From Nitrososphaerota archaeon (GTDB taxonomy: Archaea > Thermoproteota > Bathyarchaeia > Bathyarchaeales > Bathycorpusculaceae), in assembly GCA_031274765.1 (NCBI GenBank), contig JAISPR010000087.1:1-64000 (forward strand): DNA of 64,000 nt, in the 5' to 3' direction. Positions 54,879 through 63,914 of the stretch are shown here, one piece after another. Each line of letters starts with the position of its first letter. Positions within the stretch are counted from its first letter, which is position 1. The notes beneath the pieces are model-generated. The model saw only the letters and a list, made by a program, of their open reading frames with translations, did not search any database and had not been told where the DNA came from. A program made the position numbers and the translations under genes.

Positions 54879-55901
54879 TTATAGGGCATAAGCGATAGCT
54901 TCTGCCATGGTTTTGGTTGTTGCTTTGCCACCTAAATCTGGAACGACTTGGTCGCTGGCTAAGGTTTTAACTACGGCGGTTTCTATGGCGTTGGCTGCCT
55001 GTAGGCATTGGGTATCGTTGTATCGTTCGCCCAGCCAATCAAGCATCATTTTTGCGGAGAGTATCATTGAGATGGGGTTGGCTATGTGTTTTCCTGCGAT
55101 GTCAGGTGCGCAACCGTGGATAGGTTCAAACAGTGCAAAGTCGTCGCCGACATTTGCACCTGGGGCCATGCCTAAGCCGCCGATTAGCTGTGCGGCTTCA
55201 TCGCTTAATATGTCGCCAAACATGTTGCAGGTACATAATACATCGAAGTCTTCAGGTTTGCGTATTAGGTGCATTGATGCTGAGTCAACATACATATCGG
55301 TATATTGAATGTCGGGATATTTTTGGGCGGTTTCAGCACATATTTTTTTGAACATACCATCGGTGATACGCATGACATTGGCTTTGTGGATGGCGGTTAC
55401 TTTTTTCTTACCATTACGTAAGCGAGCTGTTTCGAATGCTTTTTTGGCTATGCGTTCACAGTTTTTGCGTGTGATAACTCTTAGGCACAGGGTGGTGTCG
55501 TTGCCTATGGTGAATTCTAAACCCTTGTAGACGTCCTCAGTGTTTTCTCTGACAAAGACCATATCGATATTTGGACTAGTGGCGGGTGCGTGGGGGTAGG
55601 CTTTTAGGGGGCGTATGTTTGCATATAAATCAAATATTTGGCGCAGTTTAATGATGACATCGGCGGCGGTTTCTCCAACAGGACCTTTTAGGCAAGCATG
55701 GGAGGTCTTAATTGTTTGCAAACTGTCGGCAGGTAGAGCGATGCCCTGCTGTTCAAATACCATATCGCCTGCATCAGCGGTAGCCATATTTAATTTTATA
55801 TCGAATTTTGTTTGAATAACTGTTAAGACTGTTAGGGTTGCTTGGGTTAATTCGGGACCTATGCCATCGCCGGGCATTAGAGCGATTGTGTATTTAGTCA
55901 T
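54879..55901 (-). CDS. leuB: 3-isopropylmalate dehydrogenase
   Basis: NAD-dependent oxidative decarboxylation in leucine synthesis, and the equivalent step for citramalate-derived methylmalate. MPGDGIGPELTQATL at the start, FVRENTEDVYKGLEF, DMYVDSASMHLIRKPEDFD and GLGMAPGANVGDDFALFEPI. The R-E-N-T-E-D-V-Y segment also occurs in isocitrate dehydrogenase-type paralogues, so promiscuity is possible. 340 aa, overlaps leuD by 4 bp. Confidence 0.9.
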   Translation of the reverse strand: MTKYTIALMPGDGIGPELTQATLTVLTVIQTKFDIKLNMATADAGDMVFEQQGIALPADSLQTIKTSHACLKGPVGETAADVIIKLRQIFDLYANIRPLKAYPHAPATSPNIDMVFVRENTEDVYKGLEFTIGNDTTLCLRVITRKNCERIAKKAFETARLRNGKKKVTAIHKANVMRITDGMFKKICAETAQKYPDIQYTDMYVDSASMHLIRKPEDFDVLCTCNMFGDILSDEAAQLIGGLGMAPGANVGDDFALFEPIHGCAPDIAGKHIANPISMILSAKMMLDWLGERYNDTQCLQAANAIETAVVKTLASDQVVPDLGGKATTKTMAEAIAYAL

Positions 55902-56401
55902 TTTTTGTTCAGCCTCTTGCGTAGGTTTTCGATTAACCCGCCATCAGCCAAGATTTCCATGATAAAGAGCGGCAACGTTGTTCCCTGTAGTATCTGTATG
56001 TTCGTGTAGTTTTGGATTTTACCTGATTCTAAATTCACAGATAATACATCGCCTGAGGCCACAACAGCAGATATGCCTTTGCATTCCATAACCGGCAAGC
56101 CAATATTTATACTATTACGATAGAATATACGTGCGAATGATTCCGCAATGACACATTTAACCCCAGCATGCTTGAGCGCTAAAGGCGCCTGCTCACGACT
56201 AGAACCGCACCCAAAATTTTTACCCCCAACCAATATAGCACCAACTTTAGCCTTATTAACAAAATCTGCATCCAAACCCTCCAAAGCATGTTTTCCCAAC
56301 TCATGGGGATCAACCAAAATTAAATACCTGCCAGGCAAAATAACATCAGTGTCAATATTGTCACCAAACACTACAGCATTAGCTTTGATTTCATTCACCA
56401 T
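55898..56401 (-). CDS. leuD: isopropylmalate isomerase small subunit
   Basis: Swivel domain of the LeuCD hydro-lyase. It shows VFGDNIDTDVILPGRYLIL, VGGKNFGCGSSREQAPLALK and SFARIFYRNSINIGLPV. 167 aa, typical of the archaeal/HACN-type small subunit. The start ATG shares one base with leuC. LeuCD may also serve the citramalate route. Confidence 0.94.
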   Translation of the reverse strand: MVNEIKANAVVFGDNIDTDVILPGRYLILVDPHELGKHALEGLDADFVNKAKVGAILVGGKNFGCGSSREQAPLALKHAGVKCVIAESFARIFYRNSINIGLPVMECKGISAVVASGDVLSVNLESGKIQNYTNIQILQGTTLPLFIMEILADGGLIENLRKRLNKK

Positions 56402-57663
56402 TATAAATCAACCTCCAGAGGACTAACGATTCTACCAACTATAGCCGAAGCCGCCACCGTTGCAGGCGAAGCCAAATAAACATTAGCTTGAGTACTACCC
56501 ATCCGACCAATAAAGTTACGATTGCTTGAGGCCACGCAAGTCTCACCAGCAGCCAACAGACCAATGTGTCCACCCAAACAGGGCCCACATGCACTACCAC
56601 AAACAATAGCACCTGCTTCAGTAAAGATTTTAAGCAACCCTTCTTCGTCAGCTTGTTTCCAGATTTCCTGCGAAGCAGGGATGATAAGCGCACGAACCCC
56701 TGCTTTGACTTTTTTGTTCTTCATAATCTGTGCAGCTATTTGCAAATCTTCTAATCGCCCATTAGTGCAACTACCAATAAAAGCTTGGTTTATAGGTATG
56801 TTACCGGCTTCAGATAGGGGTTTGACATTATCCACTGAACTGGGGCATGCAATTTGGGGTTCCAGTTTAGAAACATCAAATTCGACGATGCGCTCATATT
56901 TTGCATCTGGATCGCTTTGCAGACCTTTTATCTCAGGTGTTTTTCCAGTTCGACTAAATAGGTACTCAGCAGTGGTTTGATCGGGTACAATTATACCGTT
57001 TTTGGCACCCATCTCAACAGCCATGTTACATAGCGTCATTCGGCCAGCCATACTCATAGCTTTGATTGTTGAGCCAGTGAATTCGGTGGCATAATAAATC
57101 GCACCATCTACGCCCAAGGTACCAATCATGTTTAAAATAAGGTCTTTTGAGTAGACATGTTTTTTGAATTTGCCTTTGATGCTAATTTTGATAGAAGGAG
57201 GAACTTTGAACCAGATTTTACCTGTGGCCATAACAGTAGCAGCTTCAGTGCTACCTATACCTGTTGCAAATGCACCAAACGCACCATAGGTGCATGTATG
57301 ACTATCTGAACCAACGATGACTGCACCTGGAACAACGTGGCCTTGCTCAGGCATAACCTGATGACAAATACCGCCTCTGCCCACATCATAGAAAATAAGA
57401 TTTTGCTCGCTAACAAAAGTGCGCATTGTTTTGTGGAGTTCTGCAGCTTTCACAGATTCCGCAGGAACCTGATGATCCAAAATCACAACTACCTTTTTGT
57501 TGTCCCACACTTTTTGACAGCCTATTTTTTTGAAGGCCTCCACAGCTAAGGGACCGGTTAGGTCGTGCATCATGACCATATCGACGTTAGCATCGACGAT
57601 TTCGCCTTGATACACGGCTTTTTTTCCCGAAGCCTTTGCCAAGATTTTTTCAGTTATGTTCAT
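56401..57663 (-). CDS. leuC: isopropylmalate isomerase large subunit
   Basis: [4Fe-4S] hydro-lyase. HDLTGPLAVEAFKKIGC, GSDSHTCTYGAFGAFATGIG, FIGSCTNGRLEDLQIAA and GSACGPCLGGHIGLLAAGE supply the cluster cysteines; NRNFIGRMGS ends the core. 420 aa, archaeal type. A 90-bp gap with a hairpin separates it from ilvH. Confidence 0.95.
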   Translation of the reverse strand: MNITEKILAKASGKKAVYQGEIVDANVDMVMMHDLTGPLAVEAFKKIGCQKVWDNKKVVVILDHQVPAESVKAAELHKTMRTFVSEQNLIFYDVGRGGICHQVMPEQGHVVPGAVIVGSDSHTCTYGAFGAFATGIGSTEAATVMATGKIWFKVPPSIKISIKGKFKKHVYSKDLILNMIGTLGVDGAIYYATEFTGSTIKAMSMAGRMTLCNMAVEMGAKNGIIVPDQTTAEYLFSRTGKTPEIKGLQSDPDAKYERIVEFDVSKLEPQIACPSSVDNVKPLSEAGNIPINQAFIGSCTNGRLEDLQIAAQIMKNKKVKAGVRALIIPASQEIWKQADEEGLLKIFTEAGAIVCGSACGPCLGGHIGLLAAGETCVASSNRNFIGRMGSTQANVYLASPATVAASAIVGRIVSPLEVDL

Positions 57664-57705
57664 TTTCCTTCATTCCTTAAATTAGACAGTAAACAGGGAT
57701 TGGGC

Positions 57706-57727
57706 AATTGCCTAAGAACCGGCAATT
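57706..57727 (-). promoter_or_regulatory. intercistronic hairpin between ilvH and leuC
   Basis: AATTGCC and GGCAATT flank an 8-base loop, a perfect 7-bp stem in the only sizeable gap of the operon. Could adjust leu versus ilv expression by processing, partial termination or RNA stability. Confidence 0.4.
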
Positions 57728-57753
57728 AAGCCTTTCCACAGCACTAAATATGT

Positions 57754-58266
57754 TTACTCGTTGATTCTTATCGATTTTGTGCCCCTCCCCAACGCTGTTA
57801 TACCTGTTCGAGCAAGTTCGAGGATATCAAACGTTTTCATGACATTTAGAAAAGCATCGATTTTGTCAGGAGTTCCTGTGATCTCCACAATTAAACTATC
57901 AGTAGAGACATCAACAATTCGGCCGCGAAAAACCTCCACAAAATTAATGATATCACTGCGCTCTTTAGCGTCCTTAACCGCCACTTTGATTAAAGAAAGC
58001 TCACGCATAACAAGACCACCATATTCGAGTTCAACCACCTTGAGCACATCAATTTGTTTAGCAACTTGTTTAACGACCTGATCAAGCGTTTTGTCATCAC
58101 CTTTAACAGTTATAGTCATACGAGAACTATCCGGCTCCACACTTGGACCCACAGTTATACTTTCGATGTTAAAATTACGACGTCGAAACAAGTTTGCAAT
58201 CATATGTAAAACACCAGGCTTATTTTCAACCAAAACAGATATGACTTTAGTTTTCCCTGCTTCCAT
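57754..58266 (-). CDS. ilvH: acetolactate synthase regulatory subunit
   Basis: ACT-domain partner of IlvB conferring valine feedback. VISVLVENKPGVLHMIANLF, RRRNFNIESITVGPS and the second domain ELSLIKVAVKDAKERSDII, then GRIVDVSTDSLIVEITG. 170 aa. Start overlaps the ilvB stop by one base. Confidence 0.95.
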   Translation of the reverse strand: MEAGKTKVISVLVENKPGVLHMIANLFRRRNFNIESITVGPSVEPDSSRMTITVKGDDKTLDQVVKQVAKQIDVLKVVELEYGGLVMRELSLIKVAVKDAKERSDIINFVEVFRGRIVDVSTDSLIVEITGTPDKIDAFLNVMKTFDILELARTGITALGRGTKSIRINE

Positions 58267-59972
58267 TAGTAATCACCTCGCTGCTGGGGTAATCCACAAC
58301 CCGGCGGCACAAACGGAACCACATCTGTCTCAGAGCCAATGGGTACATCAATAACAGTTGTAACGTTACCCTTCAAAGCCTGCTTAACAGCATTTTTAAA
58401 CGCCTCCATGCTCTGAACACGGATTCCTTGTGCACCATAAGCCTCGGCAAGTTTAACCATATCAGGAGTTTTACCCAAATTGACTGCCATATAACGCCTA
58501 TTATATAGGGCCCTTTGCCACTGAGCCACCATACCCAACACACTGTTATTTAAAACGATAACAACCACAGGAATATTTTCGCTGACACTACAAGCCAACT
58601 CCTGTTCAGACATTATAAAACTACCGTCACCTGCAATGTCCACAACAGGACGCTCAGGACAAGCCACTTTGGCGCCTATGGCCGCAGGAAACCCAAACCC
58701 CATAGTTCCAAGTCCACCACTACTAATAAAAGTACGGGGTTTTAGGGCCCTAAAATATAGCGCTGACCACATCTGGTTCTGCCCCACCTCGGTAGTAACA
58801 ATGCCGTTTTCGGGCAACAACTCACGCAACGCCATTAGCAAATGTTTGGGCACAACATCACAAGGGTTATCCTTTAGCAGAGGGCTTAACTGCTCTTTGG
58901 CTTCCTTGACCCGTTTAGTCCATACAATACCGTCCCCCCTAGCCAGTTTAGTTTTAGTGGCAACCAACAGTGCCTGCAGGGTTTTCTTAGCATCTGCAAC
59001 GATGGGCACATCAACCTCGATATTTTTGTTGATTTCTGCATTATCAATTTCAATGTGGATTTTCTTAGCATCGGGCGCAAATGTACTAAGACTAGCAGTT
59101 GCACGGTCACTAAACCTTGTGCCTACAGCCAAGAGCACATCAGCCTCATCTATTAGCTTATTTGCCGCAGGATTACCATGCATACCAATACTACCCAAAG
59201 AAAGCGGATGACCTTCGGGGAATACCCCCTTACCCATAAAAGTGGTTGCAACCGGAGCCATCAACAAATCCGACATTGCCACCAATTCATCAGATGCACC
59301 AGCACTTATAGCCCCGCCGCCGGCTAAAATTATGGGCCGCTCTGCTTTTGCCAACAATTCGGATGCTTGATTAATTTTACTGGGTTTAGGTTCAGTTATG
59401 GGGTTGTAACCACGGAGGTTAATTTTATTGGTGTATTCTATATCGTCAACCCCTGTCTGAATGTTTTTGGGTAAATCAATTAAAACAGGACCGGGCCTGC
59501 CAGTAGATGCTAAATAAAAAGCGTTGTTAACCATCTCGGGAATTTCAGCAAGACTACGAGGCTGATAACTATATTTGGTAACAGCCGTAACAATACCAAT
59601 TATGTCAGCTTCCTGAAAAGCATCGCGACCAATCATGTAACTGGTATTAACACCTGAAGTGGGAACCTGACCAGTTAATGCGACAAGCGGGATAGAGTCC
59701 ATGTAGGCGTCTGCTAAGCCAGTTACCAGATTGGTAGCGCCAGGTCCACTGGTTGCCATGCATACACCAACACGGCCACTGGCTTTAGCGTATCCTTCGG
59801 CTTCGTGAGCGGCACATTGTTCATGTCGGGCAAGTATATGACGGATTTGGGGATGGCTGTAGAGTTCGTCATATACTGGAAGGATAGCGCCGCCCAGGAT
59901 TCCAAAGATGGTATCAACTTTATGTTTTTCAAGGGATTCTAGTAGTGCTCTTGCACCGCTGATTTTAGTCAT
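58266..59972 (-). CDS. ilvB: acetolactate synthase catalytic subunit
   Basis: Thiamine-diphosphate enzyme making acetolactate or acetohydroxybutyrate for Val, Leu and Ile. FGILGGAILPVYDELY, catalytic Glu in LARHEQCAAHEAEGYA, TSGPGATNLVTGLADAYMDS, the ThDP motif GDGSFIMSEQELA ending in VLNNSVLGMV. 568 aa, full length. First gene of the operon; a structured 220-bp leader with short ORFs lies upstream. No ilvC or ilvD in the window. Confidence 0.96.
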   Translation of the reverse strand: MTKISGARALLESLEKHKVDTIFGILGGAILPVYDELYSHPQIRHILARHEQCAAHEAEGYAKASGRVGVCMATSGPGATNLVTGLADAYMDSIPLVALTGQVPTSGVNTSYMIGRDAFQEADIIGIVTAVTKYSYQPRSLAEIPEMVNNAFYLASTGRPGPVLIDLPKNIQTGVDDIEYTNKINLRGYNPITEPKPSKINQASELLAKAERPIILAGGGAISAGASDELVAMSDLLMAPVATTFMGKGVFPEGHPLSLGSIGMHGNPAANKLIDEADVLLAVGTRFSDRATASLSTFAPDAKKIHIEIDNAEINKNIEVDVPIVADAKKTLQALLVATKTKLARGDGIVWTKRVKEAKEQLSPLLKDNPCDVVPKHLLMALRELLPENGIVTTEVGQNQMWSALYFRALKPRTFISSGGLGTMGFGFPAAIGAKVACPERPVVDIAGDGSFIMSEQELACSVSENIPVVVIVLNNSVLGMVAQWQRALYNRRYMAVNLGKTPDMVKLAEAYGAQGIRVQSMEAFKNAVKQALKGNVTTVIDVPIGSETDVVPFVPPGCGLPQQRGDY

Positions 59973-59984
59973 ATTTACACGTAG

Positions 59985-60132
59985 TCTCCTGTATGTTGGG
60001 TTTATTCTCTTGTCTTAGAGAAAAAATTTGTGTTGAAAATTCTGATGATTTAGAGGACTTGCTGGGTGATTCAGTAGAGTTGTACCCAACGATCCCAGCT
60101 ATTGAGGTGACGATCCCTCATATTCATACCTC
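59985..60132 (-). promoter_or_regulatory. structured leader upstream of ilvB
   Basis: Read on the minus strand, GAGGT (60132-60128) pairs with ACCTC (60108-60104), and GCTGGG (60099-60094) with CCCAGC (60066-60061). GTTGGG (60090-60085), inside the second loop, can alternatively pair with CCCAAC (60000-59995), next to the AGGAG ribosome site. A second short ORF (60127-60071, MNMRDRHLNSWDRWVQLY) overlaps the first leader stop. GGGATCGT occurs twice. No known riboswitch class recognised; pairing judged by eye. Confidence 0.45.
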
Positions 60133-60195
60133 TATGTCTCCAGTTGGTAAGACGTACAGGAAGTTAACATAAAAAGATTTTGGTGTACAATACAT
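60124..60195 (-). CDS. putative leader peptide of the ilv-leu-pheA operon, 23 aa
   Basis: ATG 60195 to TGA 60124. Residues 7-16 are SFYVNFLYVL, and the peptide ends GDIEV. Val (3), Leu (2), Ile (1), Phe (2) and Tyr (3) make up almost half of it, matching the operon products (Val, Leu, Ile, Phe). Its stop overlaps the 5' arm of the first leader hairpin. No clear ribosome site; the start would lie about 20 bases after the predicted transcription start. Confidence 0.4.
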   Translation of the reverse strand: MYCTPKSFYVNFLYVLPTGDIEV

Positions 60196-60235
60196 GATAG
60201 CGGTGAGCAATAAATGGGCAGCCTCAAAAACAGGG

Positions 60236-60247
60236 CATATAATAGAA
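60236..60247 (-). promoter_or_regulatory. possible TATA box of the ilv-leu-pheA operon
   Basis: TTCTATTATATG on the minus strand, about 43 bases before the leader ORF ATG. A + strand frame at 59993-60172 across this leader is considered non-coding. Confidence 0.4.
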
Positions 60248-60394
60248 TTAGATCAAAGGAACTGTTAAAACACGACCACTATCAACCCATTTAAGTTCAG
60301 AGTATGTATTTTCCACAATTTATCAAAAACACATAAGAAATAACCAAATAAAACAAGAAACAAACAACAAGTGCCGTATCTAATTAATTTTTCG

Positions 60395-60904
60395 TTACCA
60401 TCTGTTTTTCTGATACAATTTTTTGATAAACAGTTTAAGGTTTTTAGATGACCCATAAACGACCAATCGGCCATCAGTTTGCGACTCTACCCACAGATCT
60501 TGTTCTTTGGATAACTGCTTTATCTGGTCTGCACTCAAGGCACCTACAGGTTCAATGCGAAACCAATGCATGTCTTTGGGCACCCCTGCCACAAATGTGG
60601 TCTTAACCGTCTCAGACACCAAACGAGTTTCTGAATTAGCCACCTCAAGACGTCTAAGCCAGCAATCAACCCGTTGCGCATCAAATCGCTTCTGGCTCTC
60701 AGTGACCAAATAACTCTCCACAGCACTAAAAAGCCCTACAGTTTTCGCTATAACATCATCACTACACCGCATACATGCCAACCCAGTCATCGATTTGATA
60801 GTTCTTAGGTCATCAATCACTTTGGGAGGAATAATGGCCCCTGATTTTTTAAGTTCAAGCATCAATTCTTCGAGAAGTTTCCAAGACGCCCAACTACAGT
60901 TCAT
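60395..60904 (-). CDS. DUF2096 protein
   Basis: Archaea-specific family of unknown function. The 169-aa protein has a helical N-terminal half (SWKLLEELMLELKKSGAIIP, LRTIKSMTGLACMRCSD) and the diagnostic C-terminal half FVAGVPKDMHWFRIEPVGAL with DGRLVVYGSSKNLKLFIKKL. ATG 60904. It precedes the ilvB leader on the same strand, but a promoter-like sequence intervenes. Confidence 0.8.
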   Translation of the reverse strand: MNCSWASWKLLEELMLELKKSGAIIPPKVIDDLRTIKSMTGLACMRCSDDVIAKTVGLFSAVESYLVTESQKRFDAQRVDCWLRRLEVANSETRLVSETVKTTFVAGVPKDMHWFRIEPVGALSADQIKQLSKEQDLWVESQTDGRLVVYGSSKNLKLFIKKLYQKNRW

Positions 60905-61152
60905 ACCCTGTAACTCTGTAAATTATAACACAAACAGTATTAAGGATTAACTATTAAAATAGTTAACTATTAAAATAGATAAAAGTCCAAACATAACCAC
61001 AAAAACATCATCATAATAAAATTCATTACATTAAACACCACATTTTTTGAAAATAACCAGAGCAAACAAAACTCAAAACAACAGTCGGTCAAAACATAAA
61101 CACAACAAAACATAACTACCACTAAATTAACCAAAATACCCGGAGAAAAAAA

Positions 61153-61887
61153 TTAGATAGACGAGTTAGACAAAGGCTTTAGGGTCTTTGCCATTCTCAG
61201 ATTTTTTGCGTTGTCCACCGGCTCTAATAGTTTTTGCACAAGACCATATTGCCGCTGATAAATATGACAATTTTTTGAGTGAAAAATCAGTTTACCTGGT
61301 TTCAAAGATAGCCCCCCGCGTTCATTTATTTCTGATACGAATTCTTCGTTAAAAAGCTGTAAACCGGCAATATTAGCAGGTAAACCACCATATGCATCCC
61401 AACTACGGAAGTAACAGGTAAGGTGCATCTGACCATCAAGTATTTCAGTATCAATCAAACTTAGGCAAGGCGGTTCACTTTTATTACCCTTTACATCATA
61501 CTTTTCGATATCTACAGGACGCCTAATGACTAAAGTGACTTGACGATCCTGTGGCTCCTGCATATAACGTTTGATAGCTTCTTCAACTTGGTTGATGGGT
61601 TGGTTTAAACGGCTACCATAAGTATAGGTTTCATCGTCCTGTTTTTCACCACACCAAAGATATTCTAATGCATAACCCTGCACATATTTGAAGTCACAAG
61701 GAGCTTTATCGCTGACTATGGGACGAGTTTCGGGATGAGCAATTTCAAGGGTTAGGTTAAGTTTTTTGGTTTCAGTTTCTTCTGAGCCAAACCCAACTCG
61801 GAATATATCACCTTCTTTCCAGATAGCACTTAGGGCTTTAAACCATGCATCAGGACAGTCAAAGGCAGTTATCTTTAGGTGTTTCAA
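61153..61887 (-). CDS. thyA: thymidylate synthase, archaeal ThyA type
   Basis: Makes dTMP from dUMP with a folate/pterin C1 donor. Sequence core is SEPPCLSLIDTEILDG with the catalytic Cys, MHLTCYFRSWDAYGGLPANI (Arg-x-x-Asp, Asn for dUMP) and GKLIFHSKNCHIYQRQ. At 244 aa it is the short archaeal form. ATG 61887. Fits an H4MPT-based C1 pool, as for Ftr. Monocistronic. Confidence 0.9.
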   Translation of the reverse strand: MKHLKITAFDCPDAWFKALSAIWKEGDIFRVGFGSEETETKKLNLTLEIAHPETRPIVSDKAPCDFKYVQGYALEYLWCGEKQDDETYTYGSRLNQPINQVEEAIKRYMQEPQDRQVTLVIRRPVDIEKYDVKGNKSEPPCLSLIDTEILDGQMHLTCYFRSWDAYGGLPANIAGLQLFNEEFVSEINERGGLSLKPGKLIFHSKNCHIYQRQYGLVQKLLEPVDNAKNLRMAKTLKPLSNSSI

Positions 61888-62183
61888 TGAACTCCCCGAG
61901 ATGTTACTTAGGGTTATGCTTTAATTGTTTTTGGTTAACCCACCCCTCAAACAGATTAAGAAAACAACATTTTCTCCACCAACAACCACAAACAACAAAA
62001 AAGATAATTATAAGCAACAGATCAACAATTGTCCAGTTTAGAACAAAACTTAGCGTTCACATTAAAAAATAAGACTATTTAACGGACCAAAACGCGACAG
62101 ATAATTAACATATAAAATTGAGTGTATCAAAACTTTTGTGAAAAAAGCTAACAACCGAGGTATACAAAGAAAAGAAGAACGGA

Positions 62184-63842
62184 TTAGTATGGCATACCGC
62201 CCATACCACCCATACCACCCATACCACCAGGGGGCATTGGAGGTGCTTTACCACCAGTACCTTTGATGCTAATTAAGTCATCGATTTTAAGTATCATATT
62301 AGTAGCTTCAGTAGCTGATTTAAGGACTTGCTGTTTAACACGAAGCGGCTCCACTATCATTTTGGGTACCATATCCACAATTTTACCTGTGTCGACATCT
62401 ATACCAAAGGTTTTACTGTCAGCTTTTTCATGTTGAGCACGCAAAGCAACCATAATGTCTATGGGATCAAGACCTGCATTCTCTGCGAGAGTAAGAGGGA
62501 TTTCTTCGATGGCTTCAGCGAAAGCTTCTACTGCTAACTGCTCTCTTCCGCCAACTTTAACTGCAAAAGCTTTGAGGCCTTTTGAAAGTTCAGCTTCGGG
62601 CGCACCACCACCTGCAACGATTTTGCAGTCTTCGATGACATTTCGAACAACACAAAGACCATCATGGAGACTACGCTCAGCTTCGTCAATAACATGGTTA
62701 GATGCCCCACGGATGACAATAGTTACAGCTTTGGGATTTTTGGCATCGCGAACATAGAGGAGTTTATCGTCACCAATTTTAACTTCTTCGACACGTCTAG
62801 CTTTACCCAACACATCTGCTGAAAGTTCTTTAACGGAGGCAACAATTTGGGCACCTGTGGCTTTGGCAAGTTTTTCCATGTCGCTACTACTAACACTTTT
62901 AACTGCGATTACACCAGCTTTTCCAAGAAAGTGTAGGGCCATGTCATCGATGCCTTTTTCGCAAAAGATAACGTTTGCACTGGATTTGGTAACAGCAGTC
63001 ACCATATCTTTTAGCATCCGTTCTTCTTCGTCAAGGAACAGTTTCATCTGCTCAGGACTTTCAATGTTGATTTTTGCGTCAAATTCTGTTTTTTCAATTT
63101 CGAGTTTGGCGTTAAGCAAAGCGATTTTTGCACCATCAACGAGTTTAGGCATGCCGCTACTGGCGATTTCTTTATCTAAAACCATACCTTTGACGAGTTC
63201 GGTTTCGTTGAGACTTTGACCGTGTTTTTTAATAATTTTAACAAGGTCAATATCGGCAGTGTATTTGTCACCGACCTTTTCAGAAACTTGTTTTACAGAG
63301 TCTACGATAATTTTTGCGAAGTGTGTTACTGCAACGTTTATACTCTTACTTGATATGCTAGTGGTTGCGACTTCTTTGAGGGCTTTTTCGTCTTCAAACG
63401 CTATGGGCATTGCGATGGTTTGGAGAATCTCTTGAGCTTTTTCGCTTGCTTTTTTGTAACCCTCAATGATGACTGTTGGGTGAATGTTTTTATCAAGAAG
63501 CGCTTCGGCTTTTGCGAGCAACTCACCAGAAAGGATGACAGCAGTTGTTGTTCCGTCGCCAACTTCTTTATCCTGTGCCTTGGCGACTTCAACAAGCATT
63601 TTTGCTGCGGGGTGCTGTACATCAAGTTCTTTCATGATAGTTGCTCCATCGTTGGTTATAGCAACGTCGCCCATGCCACTGACAAGCATTTTATCCATGC
63701 CGCAGGGTCCAAGGGTGGTTTTCACTGCTTCAGCAACGATTTTAGCAGCCATGATGTTATTTTTCTGTGCTTCGCGGCCAGTGCTTCTGCCTGTGCCTTC
63801 TTTTAATACTAGAACGGGTATGTTTCCGCCACCTTGTGACAT
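62184..63842 (-). CDS. thsA: thermosome (group II chaperonin) subunit
   Basis: ATP-driven double-ring folding chamber. [20 protein letters not shown] and [19 protein letters not shown] at the start, [15 protein letters not shown] for ATP binding, and [13 protein letters not shown] in the equatorial domain. The tail is GGM-repeat-rich ([14 protein letters not shown]), projecting into the cavity. 552 aa. GGTGA precedes the ATG. Only one subunit gene in the window. Confidence 0.97.
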   Translation of the reverse strand: MSQGGGNIPVLVLKEGTGRSTGREAQKNNIMAAKIVAEAVKTTLGPCGMDKMLVSGMGDVAITNDGATIMKELDVQHPAAKMLVEVAKAQDKEVGDGTTTAVILSGELLAKAEALLDKNIHPTVIIEGYKKASEKAQEILQTIAMPIAFEDEKALKEVATTSISSKSINVAVTHFAKIIVDSVKQVSEKVGDKYTADIDLVKIIKKHGQSLNETELVKGMVLDKEIASSGMPKLVDGAKIALLNAKLEIEKTEFDAKINIESPEQMKLFLDEEERMLKDMVTAVTKSSANVIFCEKGIDDMALHFLGKAGVIAVKSVSSSDMEKLAKATGAQIVASVKELSADVLGKARRVEEVKIGDDKLLYVRDAKNPKAVTIVIRGASNHVIDEAERSLHDGLCVVRNVIEDCKIVAGGGAPEAELSKGLKAFAVKVGGREQLAVEAFAEAIEEIPLTLAENAGLDPIDIMVALRAQHEKADSKTFGIDVDTGKIVDMVPKMIVEPLRVKQQVLKSATEATNMILKIDDLISIKGTGGKAPPMPPGGMGGMGGMGGMPY

Positions 63843-63900
63843 AAATTTTTCACCAATTTTCCAGCTTTTTTAGCAATAAACTGGGAATCAAAATCAAATC

Positions 63901-63914
63901 TTTAAATATAAATT
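63901..63914 (-). promoter_or_regulatory. predicted TATA/BRE promoter of the thermosome gene
   Basis: GGAAAAATTTATATTTA on the minus strand matches BRE plus TATA, centred about 65 bases before the ATG, giving a 5' leader of roughly 40 bases. Confidence 0.55.

Noticed and set aside
60061-60132. T-box or known riboswitch before ilvB
   Set aside because: No T-box specifier or NCCA-binding bulge and no other known riboswitch core recognised; kept only as an unassigned structured leader.
59993-60172. 59-codon + frame opposite the ilvB leader
   Set aside because: Lacks a ribosome site and overlaps the hairpins and leader ORF on the other strand; no family recognised.
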